Part shown: positions 26,001 to 34,071 of the stretch, one piece after another
Layout: every line of letters starts with the position of its first letter
Numbering within the stretch: the stretch's first letter is position 1
Assembly (NCBI RefSeq): GCF_015207375.1
Contig: NZ_JADEWY010000010.1
Span: 1 to 64,000, forward strand
Source: Coleofasciculus sp. LEGE 07092
GTDB taxonomy: Bacteria > Cyanobacteriota > Cyanobacteriia > Cyanobacteriales > Coleofasciculaceae
Reading direction: 5' to 3'
DNA: 64,000 bases
Notes under the pieces: generated by a model
Told to the model about the DNA's origin: nothing
What the model saw: only the letters and a program-made list of their open reading frames with translations
Databases searched by the model: none
Position numbers and translations under genes: made by a program

Positions 26001-28322
26001 ATTGAGAACATGAATAGTACTAGCATTCGTGATTGGGGCATTGACAAAAATATCATTTGCTGCACTCAGGGTTAACGTCACATTGTCAGGACTTAATGTT
26101 AGACCATCTATGGCAGCAGCGACGGTAATGTTACCATCTTGAGTTCCTGTCGTTCCTGTTGTAATCGTGACACTTGTTCCCGCATCAAGAGCCGCTAGAA
26201 TCTCATCGACACTGATGATAGCGTCATCAACAGGTGGTGTAAAAATTCCGCCAGTAAAAGGACTCCCACTAGTCGCAGCAGTTGTAATGGTCACATTGCG
26301 AGGATCAAGTAACCATAAACCGGGTAATCCATTGGTCGCACTAGCATCCACTGACCCACCTATTGCTTCTAACAGGTTTTCACCGGATGTTTCAACAAAG
26401 CCACCATCACCTGCTTGAGTTCCACCACGCGCTGTGATCGTTCCCCAGAAACGAGTAAAATCATCTGACCAGACAATAACCCTTCCGCCATTCCCATTGA
26501 CTTCAGCGTCGGCATCAATGACCACATCACTATCCACCACCGTCATCTGAGCATTGGGGACTGTTCCTTGTCCCATATACTCTCCCCCAATTCGGACTGT
26601 CCCCCCACCCGTATCACCAGAAACATTAACTTGAGCTTGATCCACGAAACCAACTTGTGAACCAAAGACATCCACATTACCTCCCTGTCCGTTGGGGGAC
26701 GCCGCAGCATCTAACGTTCCAGAGACAATTGCCGTTCCGGTTTGAGTGGGAATTACAGTGCCTGCGGCAGTTTGAACCGCGTTATTGTTATTCACTAAAC
26801 CCGTCTCTACGTTGCTACCCGTGAGCAATTCTGGCAACATGAGAGGTGTGATGAATGACTGATTATTACTGGGTTGCAACTCTAAGGTCAGGATATGCCC
26901 CTGTTGGCTAAGATTAACTCGACTCGTGCCAGGAACGGCTGCTAGAGTAATCGTGCCACCGACAGATTGTATTGTGCCAGTGTTAATCACTTCTCCCCCA
27001 AGAAGAGAAAGATTATGTCCTGCTGGTACAGCTAGATTAGCTGCATTAATAATGGCTCCGGGTTGCAATATATCAAACTGAAAGGCGTTGGGATTTCCTA
27101 TGAGATTGGTATACTCATTGGAGCCAACGGCGCTAAACCAACCACCTTCAAAACCAATACCTGTGGCAGTAGTCACTGTAAAATTTGCTGGAACATTCAG
27201 GCTGGCTTGTGAACCGAAGATAATGCCAGAGGGGTTCATCAGAAAAAGGTTAGAGTTACCGCCACTGACTTGAATTAGACCATTAATAATAGAAGGATCG
27301 CCACCGATAACACGCCCCAAAATATTCTGAATCGAGGGTTGAGAAATAAAATTAGCAATCTGATTTTCGTTGAGTCCAAATTGATTAAAACTCTGGAAGA
27401 GATTCGCGCCATCTCCAGACATTTGACCGCCCGTAATATCAATGCGATCGCCATGGGGTGAGACAATAGTATTAGCGCTATCTCCCGCCGAGGTAATTTG
27501 CGCCTGCGCTGGGTTAATGGCGAAGGTAGCCATCAGAGGAAGTGCGGCTAGGGAGAGTATCCCGCTTGCTGCTACTCGGATTAAACTAGGCTGTAGTGGT
27601 TTAGAGGTTGTCCCTGAGCGGTTAACCAAACTACGACGCGCGATCGCCCTAGCAACTGCCTTGTGAGCCTGGAGGATTTGCTCCGCTTGATGTTGGTGGC
27701 ATATATTATCTGAGTGATTGCGGTAATAGTAGAGAGGCTTCTGGATGTGGCGTACCTCAGTCATCTCAGAGAGGCGCAGGCACAGATCGTAATCTTCAAC
27801 ATAGTGAAACGACTCGTTAATCCCTCCCACTTGGTTATAAACGGAGCGGCGAATCAACCGGAAGTGAAAGGTCATGAAATCCAGCAGGAGTCGGTCTTTA
27901 GAGTAGGGAATGTGGCAACGATTGCCGTAACCTCTAACTTTACCGCTTTCCTCCATGGTTAAATAGTCGGTGTAAACCATGCCCACAGCAGTCTGAGCGT
28001 CAAGTACAGCCGCTGTTTCCTGAAGAGCTGCCGGAGCTAAAATATCATCACTATCTACCCAACCGATATAGGTTCCCGTAGTTTGCGTGATCGCAGCTTT
28101 GAGCGCCAACACCCGTCCTTGATGTTCTGCTGCCACTACCCGAACTCGGCGATCGCGTTTAGCGTACTCGTGGATAATTTCAACAGAGCCATCCGTTGAG
28201 CCGTCATCCCAAACCAACAGCTCAAAATCACCCATTGTTTGCCAGAGAACGCTTTCAATCGCCGCGCCCAGGTAACGCTCTCGGTTATAGGTCGTGATGA
28301 CGATAGAAATAGGTGCTACCAT
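23001..28322 (-). CDS. GT2 glycosyltransferase - two-partner-secretion haemagglutinin - CHAT protease fusion
   Basis: The 1773-residue protein has three parts. Residues 1-225 are a GT2 domain: ISIVITTYNRERYLGAAIES, DDGSTD, the metal motif DSD at 90-92 and an ED motif at about 176. A hydrophobic segment at 246-275 ends PAQAQ, like an internal signal peptide. Then comes a filamentous-haemagglutinin TPS domain (about 280-420: QMSGDGANLFQSFNQFGL, FLMNPSGIIFG), followed by a long beta-helix with Ser-rich GEINSS repeats, a cadherin-like module and a PPEEM linker. The C-terminus is a CHAT caspase-like protease with His1616 (HLATHG) and Cys1659 (LSACRTA), both intact. GGAGGG lies 7 nt before the ATG. 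A cytosolic transferase ahead of an export signal is odd. Either cleavage separates the parts or the fusion has a new role. No stop or frameshift is seen. The CHAT part is paralogous to the 46951 gene. Confidence 0.9.
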   Translation of the reverse strand: MVAPISIVITTYNRERYLGAAIESVLWQTMGDFELLVWDDGSTDGSVEIIHEYAKRDRRVRVVAAEHQGRVLALKAAITQTTGTYIGWVDSDDILAPAALQETAAVLDAQTAVGMVYTDYLTMEESGKVRGYGNRCHIPYSKDRLLLDFMTFHFRLIRRSVYNQVGGINESFHYVEDYDLCLRLSEMTEVRHIQKPLYYYRNHSDNICHQHQAEQILQAHKAVARAIARRSLVNRSGTTSKPLQPSLIRVAASGILSLAALPLMATFAINPAQAQITSAGDSANTIVSPHGDRIDITGGQMSGDGANLFQSFNQFGLNENQIANFISQPSIQNILGRVIGGDPSIINGLIQVSGGNSNLFLMNPSGIIFGSQASLNVPANFTVTTATGIGFEGGWFSAVGSNEYTNLIGNPNAFQFDILQPGAIINAANLAVPAGHNLSLLGGEVINTGTIQSVGGTITLAAVPGTSRVNLSQQGHILTLELQPSNNQSFITPLMLPELLTGSNVETGLVNNNNAVQTAAGTVIPTQTGTAIVSGTLDAAASPNGQGGNVDVFGSQVGFVDQAQVNVSGDTGGGTVRIGGEYMGQGTVPNAQMTVVDSDVVIDADAEVNGNGGRVIVWSDDFTRFWGTITARGGTQAGDGGFVETSGENLLEAIGGSVDASATNGLPGLWLLDPRNVTITTAATSGSPFTGGIFTPPVDDAIISVDEILAALDAGTSVTITTGTTGTQDGNITVAAAIDGLTLSPDNVTLTLSAANDIFVNAPITNASTIHVLNLEFLAGGNIDVNADITTAGGSINFMSSSGLIDTAGGTLNSSSTFTDGGAITLEALVSITTGDINSSSTVFSGTDRGGAVTLMSDGDITTGEINSSYNARNPYGSEGGAVSVISSGGSIETGEINSSSTNDSTFGIGGANSQGGSVELDAAGSITTDGINSSGSSNGDLDSIGSSVIIKARNDINVSNTINSSASSSDFAFEGSSASGSATGGQVQLNSTAGGITTQEINSSAFSSAFSSGGSTSSDSATSGLVNLTSQNTITTTGEINSSAFSSASDSTGTATANSVTLEGSSIIFDSIDTSAFSELADGRGGDVSITANGIPDGVIQGVGTLTETSITILTEGNTQSGTVGITHNGGIDNELFTVGDASINGTVGAINAGESNTIEPTQQFPDSGTEIPDDITSAQGNISITFINQSPTLTAESLVLPTLEVNESITFKLSDLGLDIEDLNGDNTTLQITDITSGTLTLEDGTPVTSETELSIDDILVYTPPTDETGELPAFTIISSDRVSVSEELKVSVNIAELPEEMPPEEMPPEEIPSEEIPDDDGTPLNCTTDNQPPLACTVLPEEKPIEALPVPETLSPSTPIKTESEAREILAEIERATGAKPALIYVTFVPTEISINSGFTGFETSNTEAFDDYLNRSQPNITIEPQDSDQLELLILTSKSPPIRKRIAGVTRGQVLREAETFRRNITSVQIPRDYRTPGRQLYQWILAPLEEYLQAQEIDNLTFIMDAGLRSLPMAALHDGNGFIVERYSVGFMPSLSLTDTRYVDIRDVQILAMGASTFTELNPLPAVPLELGAIAGPLWQGKAFLNEEFTLENIQKVRSSQPFGIVHLATHGEFKPGNPSNSFIQLWNKKLGLDQLRQLGLNNPPTELLVLSACRTALGDREAELGFAGLAIEAGVKSALGSLWYVSDAGTLGFMTSFYEQLKKAPIKAEALRQAQLAMLKGEVRLEGGELVAGDLRVPLTPELAQLGDKDFTHPYYWSALTLVGSPW

Positions 28323-28430
28323 GGGAACCCTCCGGGGGTACTATTCTTAACAATTAGTAACAATTAGATGACCCTATTTTTTCTAGACAGAGACATACAC
28401 TTTTAGCTGTCAAAGTCAAGTAAGACCTTA

Positions 28431-28616
28431 ATGATAACAGATATTAAACGCCTTCACCTGGGATGTGGGAAAAATACTTTACCAGGCTGGATGAATCTCG
28501 ATAAAATGCCTATCGATGGCGTTGAGATTATTGCTGATTTAGATAATTGTAAAACGGAAAAACTCCCCTTTCCTGACAACGAAATTGATGAGTTTTATTT
28601 GTACCGAAGTACTTAA
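28431..28616 (+). pseudogene. SAM-dependent methyltransferase, N-terminal fragment
   Basis: The 61-residue frame reads ITDIKRLHLGCGKNTLPGWM followed by NLDKMPIDGVEIIADLDN and LPFPDNEIDEFYLY. This is motif I (LHLGCG) and the acidic-loop region of class I methyltransferases of the type found in glycan clusters. Intact relatives have about 200 or more residues, but here a stop (TAA at 28614) follows the sixth beta-strand-like segment and no continuation is seen. The break falls next to the minus-strand gene at 28619. It is a truncated remnant, probably of a glycan- or lipid-modifying gene. Confidence 0.7.
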
Positions 28617-28618
28617 GA

Positions 28619-29170
28619 TCAAAACTCAATTTCTCGAACGCCATCAGCCGTAATCTCGTAACCCCACTCAGGATGTTGCAAAATAGCCTTTTCCATTTCA
28701 GGTCGAAGGATTGAATCTGCCATGAACTCTTCCACCGTAGCAGCATCAGGTCTTTGAGAGGATAGACTCCTATTACGCCGGGGTTTAGACGGACGAGTGA
28801 TTTTTTTAGAACGATGGCAATGATTCTTGACTATTTCGCACAATTGCCGATAATTCTCAATGCGTTCCTCCAGACTCTGCCCTGTGTCAAAATCAGCAAC
28901 AGTGCGAACAGGTAGATGGGGGGCTGTTGAAGAGTTTCGAGGTTTCCATCCATTTCTTAAGGCTTTGATAAGATAAAGGTTAGGTTTCTCCAGTTTCCCC
29001 TTAGCTGAAAACTCAATAAACGCTTGAATCGCACTTTCTAAATTGTACGGATAGCCGTTGATAGTCTCTTGCAGGCTTTCGTCCTCAAGGTTAACCCCTA
29101 GCGTCTCTAGCTGAGGTTGGTATTTCAGAATAATATCAACTTGGCTGGGATCGAGTGCCAGTAAATCCAT
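28619..29170 (-). CDS. Hypothetical protein, helical
   Basis: The 183-residue product has a helical N-terminal half (LLALDPSQVDIILKYQPQLE, GYPYNLESAIQAFIEFSAKG, KPNLYLIKALRNGWKPR), then a basic linker (SKKITRPSKPRRNRSL) and a short acidic C-terminal domain (VEEFMADSILRPEMEKAILQ). The phrase NLYLIKALRNGWKP recalls the helical segments of replication-initiator or DnaD-like proteins, where the text usually runs LIxAIKxGW. The match is too short to name a family. It overlaps no gene and has no obvious operon partner. Function unknown. Confidence 0.65.
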   Translation of the reverse strand: MDLLALDPSQVDIILKYQPQLETLGVNLEDESLQETINGYPYNLESAIQAFIEFSAKGKLEKPNLYLIKALRNGWKPRNSSTAPHLPVRTVADFDTGQSLEERIENYRQLCEIVKNHCHRSKKITRPSKPRRNRSLSSQRPDAATVEEFMADSILRPEMEKAILQHPEWGYEITADGVREIEF

Positions 29171-29266
29171 TTTTGCAAATTCACGTATTCACCCATCTAA
29201 AATAAAGCATAGGACATGACATTGCCATGCCCCTAGACTATCGCACGATTAATTTTTTAGAATTAG

Positions 29267-30337
29267 TTAGTGATTGCCTAGGCGATCGCCTGAGTTGACA
29301 TCAAACCAGTGAGTCGCTTTGGCAGATATAGCAAGGGTTATCGCTTCTCCTTCCCAGTGTTGATCGGCGGGTAGCAACGCACGCACCGCCTGATCCGACC
29401 CATCAACCCGCACGCTAATCAGCTTTTCTTTTCCTAAGTCTTCCTGTAAATACACTTGACCCTGAATCGTTTGGAAATCGTCTGATGTATCGAGACGAAC
29501 ATCCTCGGGACGGATGCCTAGCACGATTTGAGAGGGTACAGTGGATAATTCTGGCAAATTAATTTTAAAGTCACCTAAAACAGCGCAATTCCCCTGACAG
29601 TTCAGAGTCAGTAAGTTCATCTGGGGACTGCCCATAAAACCTGCAACAAACTGGTTAGCTGGGCGGGAATAAATTCGGTGGGGCGGGTCAAGTTGTTGCA
29701 AGACCCCATCATAAAGTACAGCGATTTTAGTCGATAGGGTCATCGCTTCTGTTTGGTCATGGGTAACGTAAACCACAGGTTTATTTTGGGACTCAAAGAG
29801 TTGTTTGAGTTCTGCCCGTACCTGTTCTCGCAATAGGGCATCCAAATTACTAAGAGGTTCATCCAACAAAAATACATCCGGTTCCCTAACCAACGCACGG
29901 GCAAGGGCAACCCGCTGCCGCTGTCCGCCAGAAAGTTTTCCCGGTTTGCGATCGAGTAAGTGTTCCAAACCTAACTTGTGAGAAACCTCATTCACCCGAC
30001 GTTTAATTTCATCTTTAGGTGTTTTCCGTAGCTTCAGGCTCGCCGCAATGTTTTCGGCTACGGTCATATGAGGATAGAGAGCATAACTCTGAAAAACCAT
30101 AGCAATATTGCGCTTGCCAGGTGGGATGGGATTAACATTGTGTCCACCAATGAGTACCTTGCCGTGACTGGGTTGATCCAATCCGGCAATCATTCGCAGC
30201 GTCGTTGATTTACCGCATCCTGATGGTCCGACAAAGGTGAGAAACTCCCCATCTTCAACATCAAGACTGATATCTTTAACGGGAACAATTTTGGGACCGA
30301 ATTGCTTGCGTAGATTTTCTAATTCCAGCTTTGCCAT
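29267..30337 (-). CDS. ABC importer ATP-binding protein (UgpC/MalK-type)
   Basis: The 356-residue protein has Walker A GPSGCGKST (about residues 36-44), Q-loop (FQSYALYPHMTVAENI), signature LSGGQRQRVALARAL, Walker B VFLLDEP and the H-switch YVTHDQTEA. A C-terminal TOBE-like regulatory region (about 235-356, with LGIRPEDV) follows. This is the MalK/UgpC class that energises uptake of carbohydrates, polyols or glycerophosphodiesters. It is the last gene of the cluster 33639 to 29267: binding protein, two permeases, ATPase. Spacing to the permease is 62 nt and contains a GTAGA-type inverted repeat. The substrate is not determined by the ATPase. Confidence 0.92.
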   Translation of the reverse strand: MAKLELENLRKQFGPKIVPVKDISLDVEDGEFLTFVGPSGCGKSTTLRMIAGLDQPSHGKVLIGGHNVNPIPPGKRNIAMVFQSYALYPHMTVAENIAASLKLRKTPKDEIKRRVNEVSHKLGLEHLLDRKPGKLSGGQRQRVALARALVREPDVFLLDEPLSNLDALLREQVRAELKQLFESQNKPVVYVTHDQTEAMTLSTKIAVLYDGVLQQLDPPHRIYSRPANQFVAGFMGSPQMNLLTLNCQGNCAVLGDFKINLPELSTVPSQIVLGIRPEDVRLDTSDDFQTIQGQVYLQEDLGKEKLISVRVDGSDQAVRALLPADQHWEGEAITLAISAKATHWFDVNSGDRLGNH

Positions 30338-30367
30338 GATTTTTAGGTTTTAGAAACAAAAATTACT

Positions 30368-30393
30368 GTAGAAAGACGTTGTAACGTCTCTAC
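30368..30393. repeat. Imperfect GTAGAGACGTT-type palindrome
   Basis: GTAGAAAGACGTT faces AACGTCTCTAC across a single spacer base. It lies between the permease and ATPase genes of the ABC operon and belongs with the perfect copies at 34609 and 61273. Confidence 0.55.
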
Positions 30394-30399
30394 AATGTT

Positions 30400-31272
30400 T
30401 TACCCCTTAACAGCACCAGCGGTAATCCCTTGAACAATCCGACGTTGGAAAAGCAGCACAAGCACTATCAAGGGAAATGTTCCGGCAATTGTGGCAGCAG
30501 CAATCGGACCGTAGGGAATTTCAAATGCTGAAGCCCCACCGATTTGAGCTACTGCCACAGGAATAGTTTTCATGCTGTCGCGAGTAATAAATGTTAGGGC
30601 AAAGATAAACTCATTCCATGCGAAGATAAATGTCAGGATTCCAGTGGTTACTAAAGCGGGTACGGTCATGGGTAACACTATTTTCAACAGCATTTGAATA
30701 GTGTTGTAACCATCTACCTTTGCCGAATCTTCTAAATCTTTGGGTAGCTGTTGGAAGAAACTTCGCAAAACTAGAATAGTTAGAGGTAAGTTTATTGCCG
30801 TATAGGGAATAATCAGTGCCAGGTAGTTATTGCCCAATCCTACTGCTTTTACAACTTCTAACAGCCCGAGAAATAGTAGCACGTAGGGAAATAGACTGAT
30901 AATGAGGACACAAGCTAAAATAATTTGTTCACCGGGAATTCGCAACCGAGCTAAGGTGTAAGCCGCCGGCGCTCCCACTGCCAGACAGAGAAGGGTAGAA
31001 GTAAAGGAAACAAAGGCACTATTGAAGACATAGCGAAAAAATTTCCAACCCAAGTCGGTGTAGTGTTCAGTCGTGAGTTGGTTGGGACTGGGAAAGTAGA
31101 TATTCGGAACCGCAGAAATAGCCTCATTGACCTTAAAAGAGGTAAGGAGCTGCCAGAGGACGGGGGCGAGGCAAAAAACCACAATCAGAACCACACCCAC
31201 CCACAGTCCAATTCTCTGAAGGCTAATACCTGAACCCTTCTCTGTGGCTGTTGGTTTTTGAGCGACTGCCAT
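30400..31272 (-). CDS. Carbohydrate ABC permease (MalG/UgpE-type)
   Basis: The 290-residue protein has six predicted membrane helices, starting with IGLWVGVVLIVVFCLAPVLW. The EAA-loop coupling motif in LEDSAKVDGYNTIQMLLKIV (about residue 190) is the cytoplasmic contact with the ATPase. The sequence from the third helix on (AYTLARLRIPGEQIILACVL) is typical of family-1 sugar and polyol permeases. It pairs with the upstream permease at 31277 to form the heterodimeric channel. Only 4 nt separate the two genes. Start ATG at 31272. Confidence 0.9.
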   Translation of the reverse strand: MAVAQKPTATEKGSGISLQRIGLWVGVVLIVVFCLAPVLWQLLTSFKVNEAISAVPNIYFPSPNQLTTEHYTDLGWKFFRYVFNSAFVSFTSTLLCLAVGAPAAYTLARLRIPGEQIILACVLIISLFPYVLLFLGLLEVVKAVGLGNNYLALIIPYTAINLPLTILVLRSFFQQLPKDLEDSAKVDGYNTIQMLLKIVLPMTVPALVTTGILTFIFAWNEFIFALTFITRDSMKTIPVAVAQIGGASAFEIPYGPIAAATIAGTFPLIVLVLLFQRRIVQGITAGAVKG

Positions 31273-31276
31273 TTTT

Positions 31277-32185
31277 TTATCGACCTCCTGTTACATTAAT
31301 CCGGGTTTTTGAAAGGAAGAACGCGACAATTGCTACGGCTCCAACTAGCAACAAAAATGTTATGACGACTAAAGCGGCACCGTAACCAAAATCTAGATAG
31401 CGCCTGACGGTGGCGTAGATGTAAATTGAAACGGTTTCCGTTGCCCCCGCCGGTCCACCACCTGTCATCACTTGCACTAAGTCGAAAATACCGAAGGCTT
31501 GGGCAAAGCGAAACAACAAGGCAATTAGGATTTGGGGGGCGAGTAGGGGTAGGGTAATTTTCTGAAAGCTTTGGACAGGATTGGCACCATCAATCGAGTG
31601 GGCTTCGTAAAGGTCAGAGGAAATCGATTGCAAGCCTGCTAGCAAAATGATGGCAATAAAGGGTGTCGTTTTCCAGACATCGGCAAGAATCAATGCCAGC
31701 ATTGCCCGAACCGGATCGCCTAACCAGGTAATTCCTGTGTCAATCAATCCCAAACGCAGGAGAATGTCATTAACAATACCGAACTGGTCGTTAAAAATCC
31801 ATGCCCAAGCCAGTCCCATGACAGCCGTTGGCAGCGCCCATGGAACCAGGGCAACGGTGCGGACAAATCCCCGCCCTCGGAATGCTTTATCGAGGACAAG
31901 AGCGATCGCCATTCCTAGGACTAATTCCAGCAAAATGGATACCATCGTAAAGACGGTAGTGTTCCACATACTCTGCCAGAAGCGCCCGTCGTTAATCATG
32001 CGCCCGTAGTTTGCCAAAAAAGAGAACTCGGGCTGCAACTCAGTCCCCAAGTTTTGGGTGAATAAACTTAACCAGAAAGCGCGTCCAATGGGGTAGGCAA
32101 ATACTAGTATCAGTATTAGCAGGGCTGGCACAATTAGCAGCCAGCCGATTTGTCGTTCTCTCGCTTCAATTGTGTCTTGTGTCAT
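31277..32185 (-). CDS. Carbohydrate ABC permease (MalF/UgpA-type)
   Basis: From the ATG at 32185 the protein has 302 residues and begins TQDTIEARERQIGWLLIVPA, then six helices with LILVFAYPIGRAFWLS at the first. The EAA motif is YEAHSIDGANPVQSFQKITL (about residue 205), and helix 6 is GAALVVITFLLLVGAVAIVA. A frame that begins 46 residues earlier (32323) reads through the 8-bp tandem repeat at 32265-32320 and has no family counterpart, so I prefer the internal start, although its ribosome site is weak. It forms the importer channel with the 30400 permease and follows the binding-protein gene. Confidence 0.88.
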   Translation of the reverse strand: MTQDTIEARERQIGWLLIVPALLILILVFAYPIGRAFWLSLFTQNLGTELQPEFSFLANYGRMINDGRFWQSMWNTTVFTMVSILLELVLGMAIALVLDKAFRGRGFVRTVALVPWALPTAVMGLAWAWIFNDQFGIVNDILLRLGLIDTGITWLGDPVRAMLALILADVWKTTPFIAIILLAGLQSISSDLYEAHSIDGANPVQSFQKITLPLLAPQILIALLFRFAQAFGIFDLVQVMTGGGPAGATETVSIYIYATVRRYLDFGYGAALVVITFLLLVGAVAIVAFFLSKTRINVTGGR

Positions 32186-32264
32186 AACTATTAGTTGCTC
32201 ATAACTAAGAATCAGAGTAGGAGTGTTATGTAAGACCAATCTGTATTCAAAGAGGTAACTTTCT

Positions 32265-32320
32265 CTCCCCTGCTCCTCTGCTCCTCTGCTCCTCTGCTCC
32301 CCTGCTCCCCTGCTCCTCTG
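32265..32320. repeat. Octamer tandem repeat CTCCTCTG, 7 copies
   Basis: Seven consecutive 8-bp units: four CTCCTCTG and three CTCCCCTG, from 32265 to 32320. It lies just downstream of the binding-protein gene's 3' end (32329) and upstream of the permease start. Its translation accounts for the MQRSRGAGEQRSRGAEEQ leader of the longer permease frame. Confidence 0.85.
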
Positions 32321-32328
32321 CATCCTTA

Positions 32329-33639
32329 CTACCCTGTTCTTCCCAGCAAACTGCGAGTCTCCTTAGCTGCTGCCTGCATTGCTTCTTCAGGACTCATCCT
32401 ATCAGTCAAAGCAGCGCTGAGATAGCGCTGTAAAATATCTGAAGCTTGAGCGTATTGGGCAATCGGCGGACGCAAGACAGATTGTTCAATCACTTCTAGC
32501 AATTCTGGTAAATAGCTGTATTTGGCAACCAGTTCTGGATCTGTGAAAAGCGATCGCCGACTGGGAACATAACCAGTAGAGAGCAGGTATTCTTTTTGGG
32601 CTTCAGGAGTACTGAAATACTCGATGACGCGCCACGCTTCATCGGGGTGCTTGGAGCTTTTAGAAATGCCGAATCCCCATCCACCTAGACAAGCGCCACT
32701 CTTGGTATCTGGCGTGTGAACCATGGGTTTGATAGCAAACTGACCTGCAATTTCCGAGTCGGATGCCAAACTGTAGACGTAGGGCCAATTGCGTAAGAAA
32801 ACAGTCTTGCCACTTTGGAATAGACGACGGGTTTCTTCTTCGGCATAGGTAGTGACGCCGGGGGGAGACACTCTCTCTTCAATGGTGCTGCGCAAAAACT
32901 CAACGGCTTGTATGGCTTCAGGTTGGTCGAGTCCGACTTCGAGGGTATCTGGGTTCACCCAAAAGGCACCGAACCCTTCCAGAATCTCGACAAACATAGC
33001 AGAGAGTCCTTCATACTGTTTGCCCTGCCAAACATAACCCCAATCTACTATTCCCTGTTTCTGCAAATCTTTTGAAATTTTTACCAAATCCGTAAAGGTT
33101 TCGGGGGGTTCATATCCTGCTTGGTTTAACAAATCGGTGCGGTAGTAAAGCATTCCCCCATCCGATCGCAAGGGCATCCGATAGAGTTCTCCATCGTAGG
33201 TTCCTCCATCCACGTCACCTTGAAGAAATTCTGATAATTTGTCTTGAGAAACTCGGTCAGATAGGGCTCTTAACCATCCGGCTGCGGCGAACTTGGGAAC
33301 CCAAACAATGTCCATATATACCAAGTCGTAGGGAGAATCTCCCAATAAGAACGCTGACGTATAGAGGTCTTCGACTAGGTTGGTATCGTTGGGTCCGGCG
33401 ACGATTTCTAGATTAATGTCTGGATTTTTGGCATTAAATTTCTCGACAAAGGGTTGCCACTGAGCACCTTCGAGGGCTTGCACTAAAAATCTGACCGTGA
33501 CAGGTTGCTGGGTCAGGGCTGGCAGGATAAAAAGCTGAATCGCTGCTATAGAGGCAACCAGTAAGATTAAGAAACGAGGGAATCGGTTGATTCGTGGGAA
33601 GCCTCTTTTCAGCCTGCCTAGCTGCTGGCTAATGTTCAT
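32329..33639 (-). CDS. Sugar/osmolyte ABC solute-binding protein (family 1)
   Basis: The 436-residue protein has an N-terminal membrane or signal helix (about residues 22-43, FLILLVASIAAIQLFILPAL). The two-lobe extracellular fold is recognisable from VTVRFLVQALEGAQWQPFVE, DLVYMDIVWVPKFAAAGWLR, RMPLRSDGGMLYYRTDLL and the C-terminal HPDEAWRVIEYFSTPEAQKE, all normal for maltose-, trehalose- or glucosylglycerol-binding proteins. The N-terminal helix is not followed by a lipobox, so it may be a non-cleaved anchor. The closest recognisable relatives are cyanobacterial compatible-solute or sugar importers, but the ligand cannot be decided from the sequence. It begins the four-gene operon. Confidence 0.9.
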   Translation of the reverse strand: MNISQQLGRLKRGFPRINRFPRFLILLVASIAAIQLFILPALTQQPVTVRFLVQALEGAQWQPFVEKFNAKNPDINLEIVAGPNDTNLVEDLYTSAFLLGDSPYDLVYMDIVWVPKFAAAGWLRALSDRVSQDKLSEFLQGDVDGGTYDGELYRMPLRSDGGMLYYRTDLLNQAGYEPPETFTDLVKISKDLQKQGIVDWGYVWQGKQYEGLSAMFVEILEGFGAFWVNPDTLEVGLDQPEAIQAVEFLRSTIEERVSPPGVTTYAEEETRRLFQSGKTVFLRNWPYVYSLASDSEIAGQFAIKPMVHTPDTKSGACLGGWGFGISKSSKHPDEAWRVIEYFSTPEAQKEYLLSTGYVPSRRSLFTDPELVAKYSYLPELLEVIEQSVLRPPIAQYAQASDILQRYLSAALTDRMSPEEAMQAAAKETRSLLGRTG

Positions 33640-34071
33640 CGGACGCTATTGCTATTTAATTTGGGTTTCTACTTGGAGCCACGCCATTCAATCTGCACAA
33701 TTAGTGTATGGATTGGCTCAACACAAGGCGTTAGAAGCATAGCGATCGCTTGCCAACGCTTATTGATTACTCTACACTCATAGCTCGATTTGACGAAGTG
33801 TTATATTGATTTCCGCAATGAATGTAAACAAATGAAACTTAATTTCAGTTTACTTAACATTTTAGCCAGAAGTACAGATATTTAAAACTGAAGCATCTAT
33901 CTAGGGATGGAGATTATAGATAAGCAGCTCTGTACCTGGACGTATAAAAATTGCCATTCCCGTCTAGCGAAAGGAAGATTCTCGAAACCCTACGTCTTGA
34001 GAAGGAAGGTTCAGTTCGAGTCCTTTTTGTAGATTGCAAGAAGTAAACGGAATTAGGAAATCAATTTTTTT
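33640..34071. other. Divergent promoter region of the ABC operon and the rhodanese gene
   Basis: About 430 nt without a gene. It is AT-rich (33780-33900) and contains one HIP1-like GCGATCGC near 33741. Promoters for both divergent units should lie here, but no clear operator is seen. Confidence 0.35.

Noticed and set aside
23236..27962. Plus-strand frames inside the fusion gene (for example 24235, 25450, 25723, 27442, 27714)
   Set aside because: They overlap the 1773-residue frame and mirror its repetitive Ser/Thr codons.
32186..32323. N-terminal extension of the permease to 32323
   Set aside because: It translates an octamer simple repeat, and the permease starts normally at 32185.
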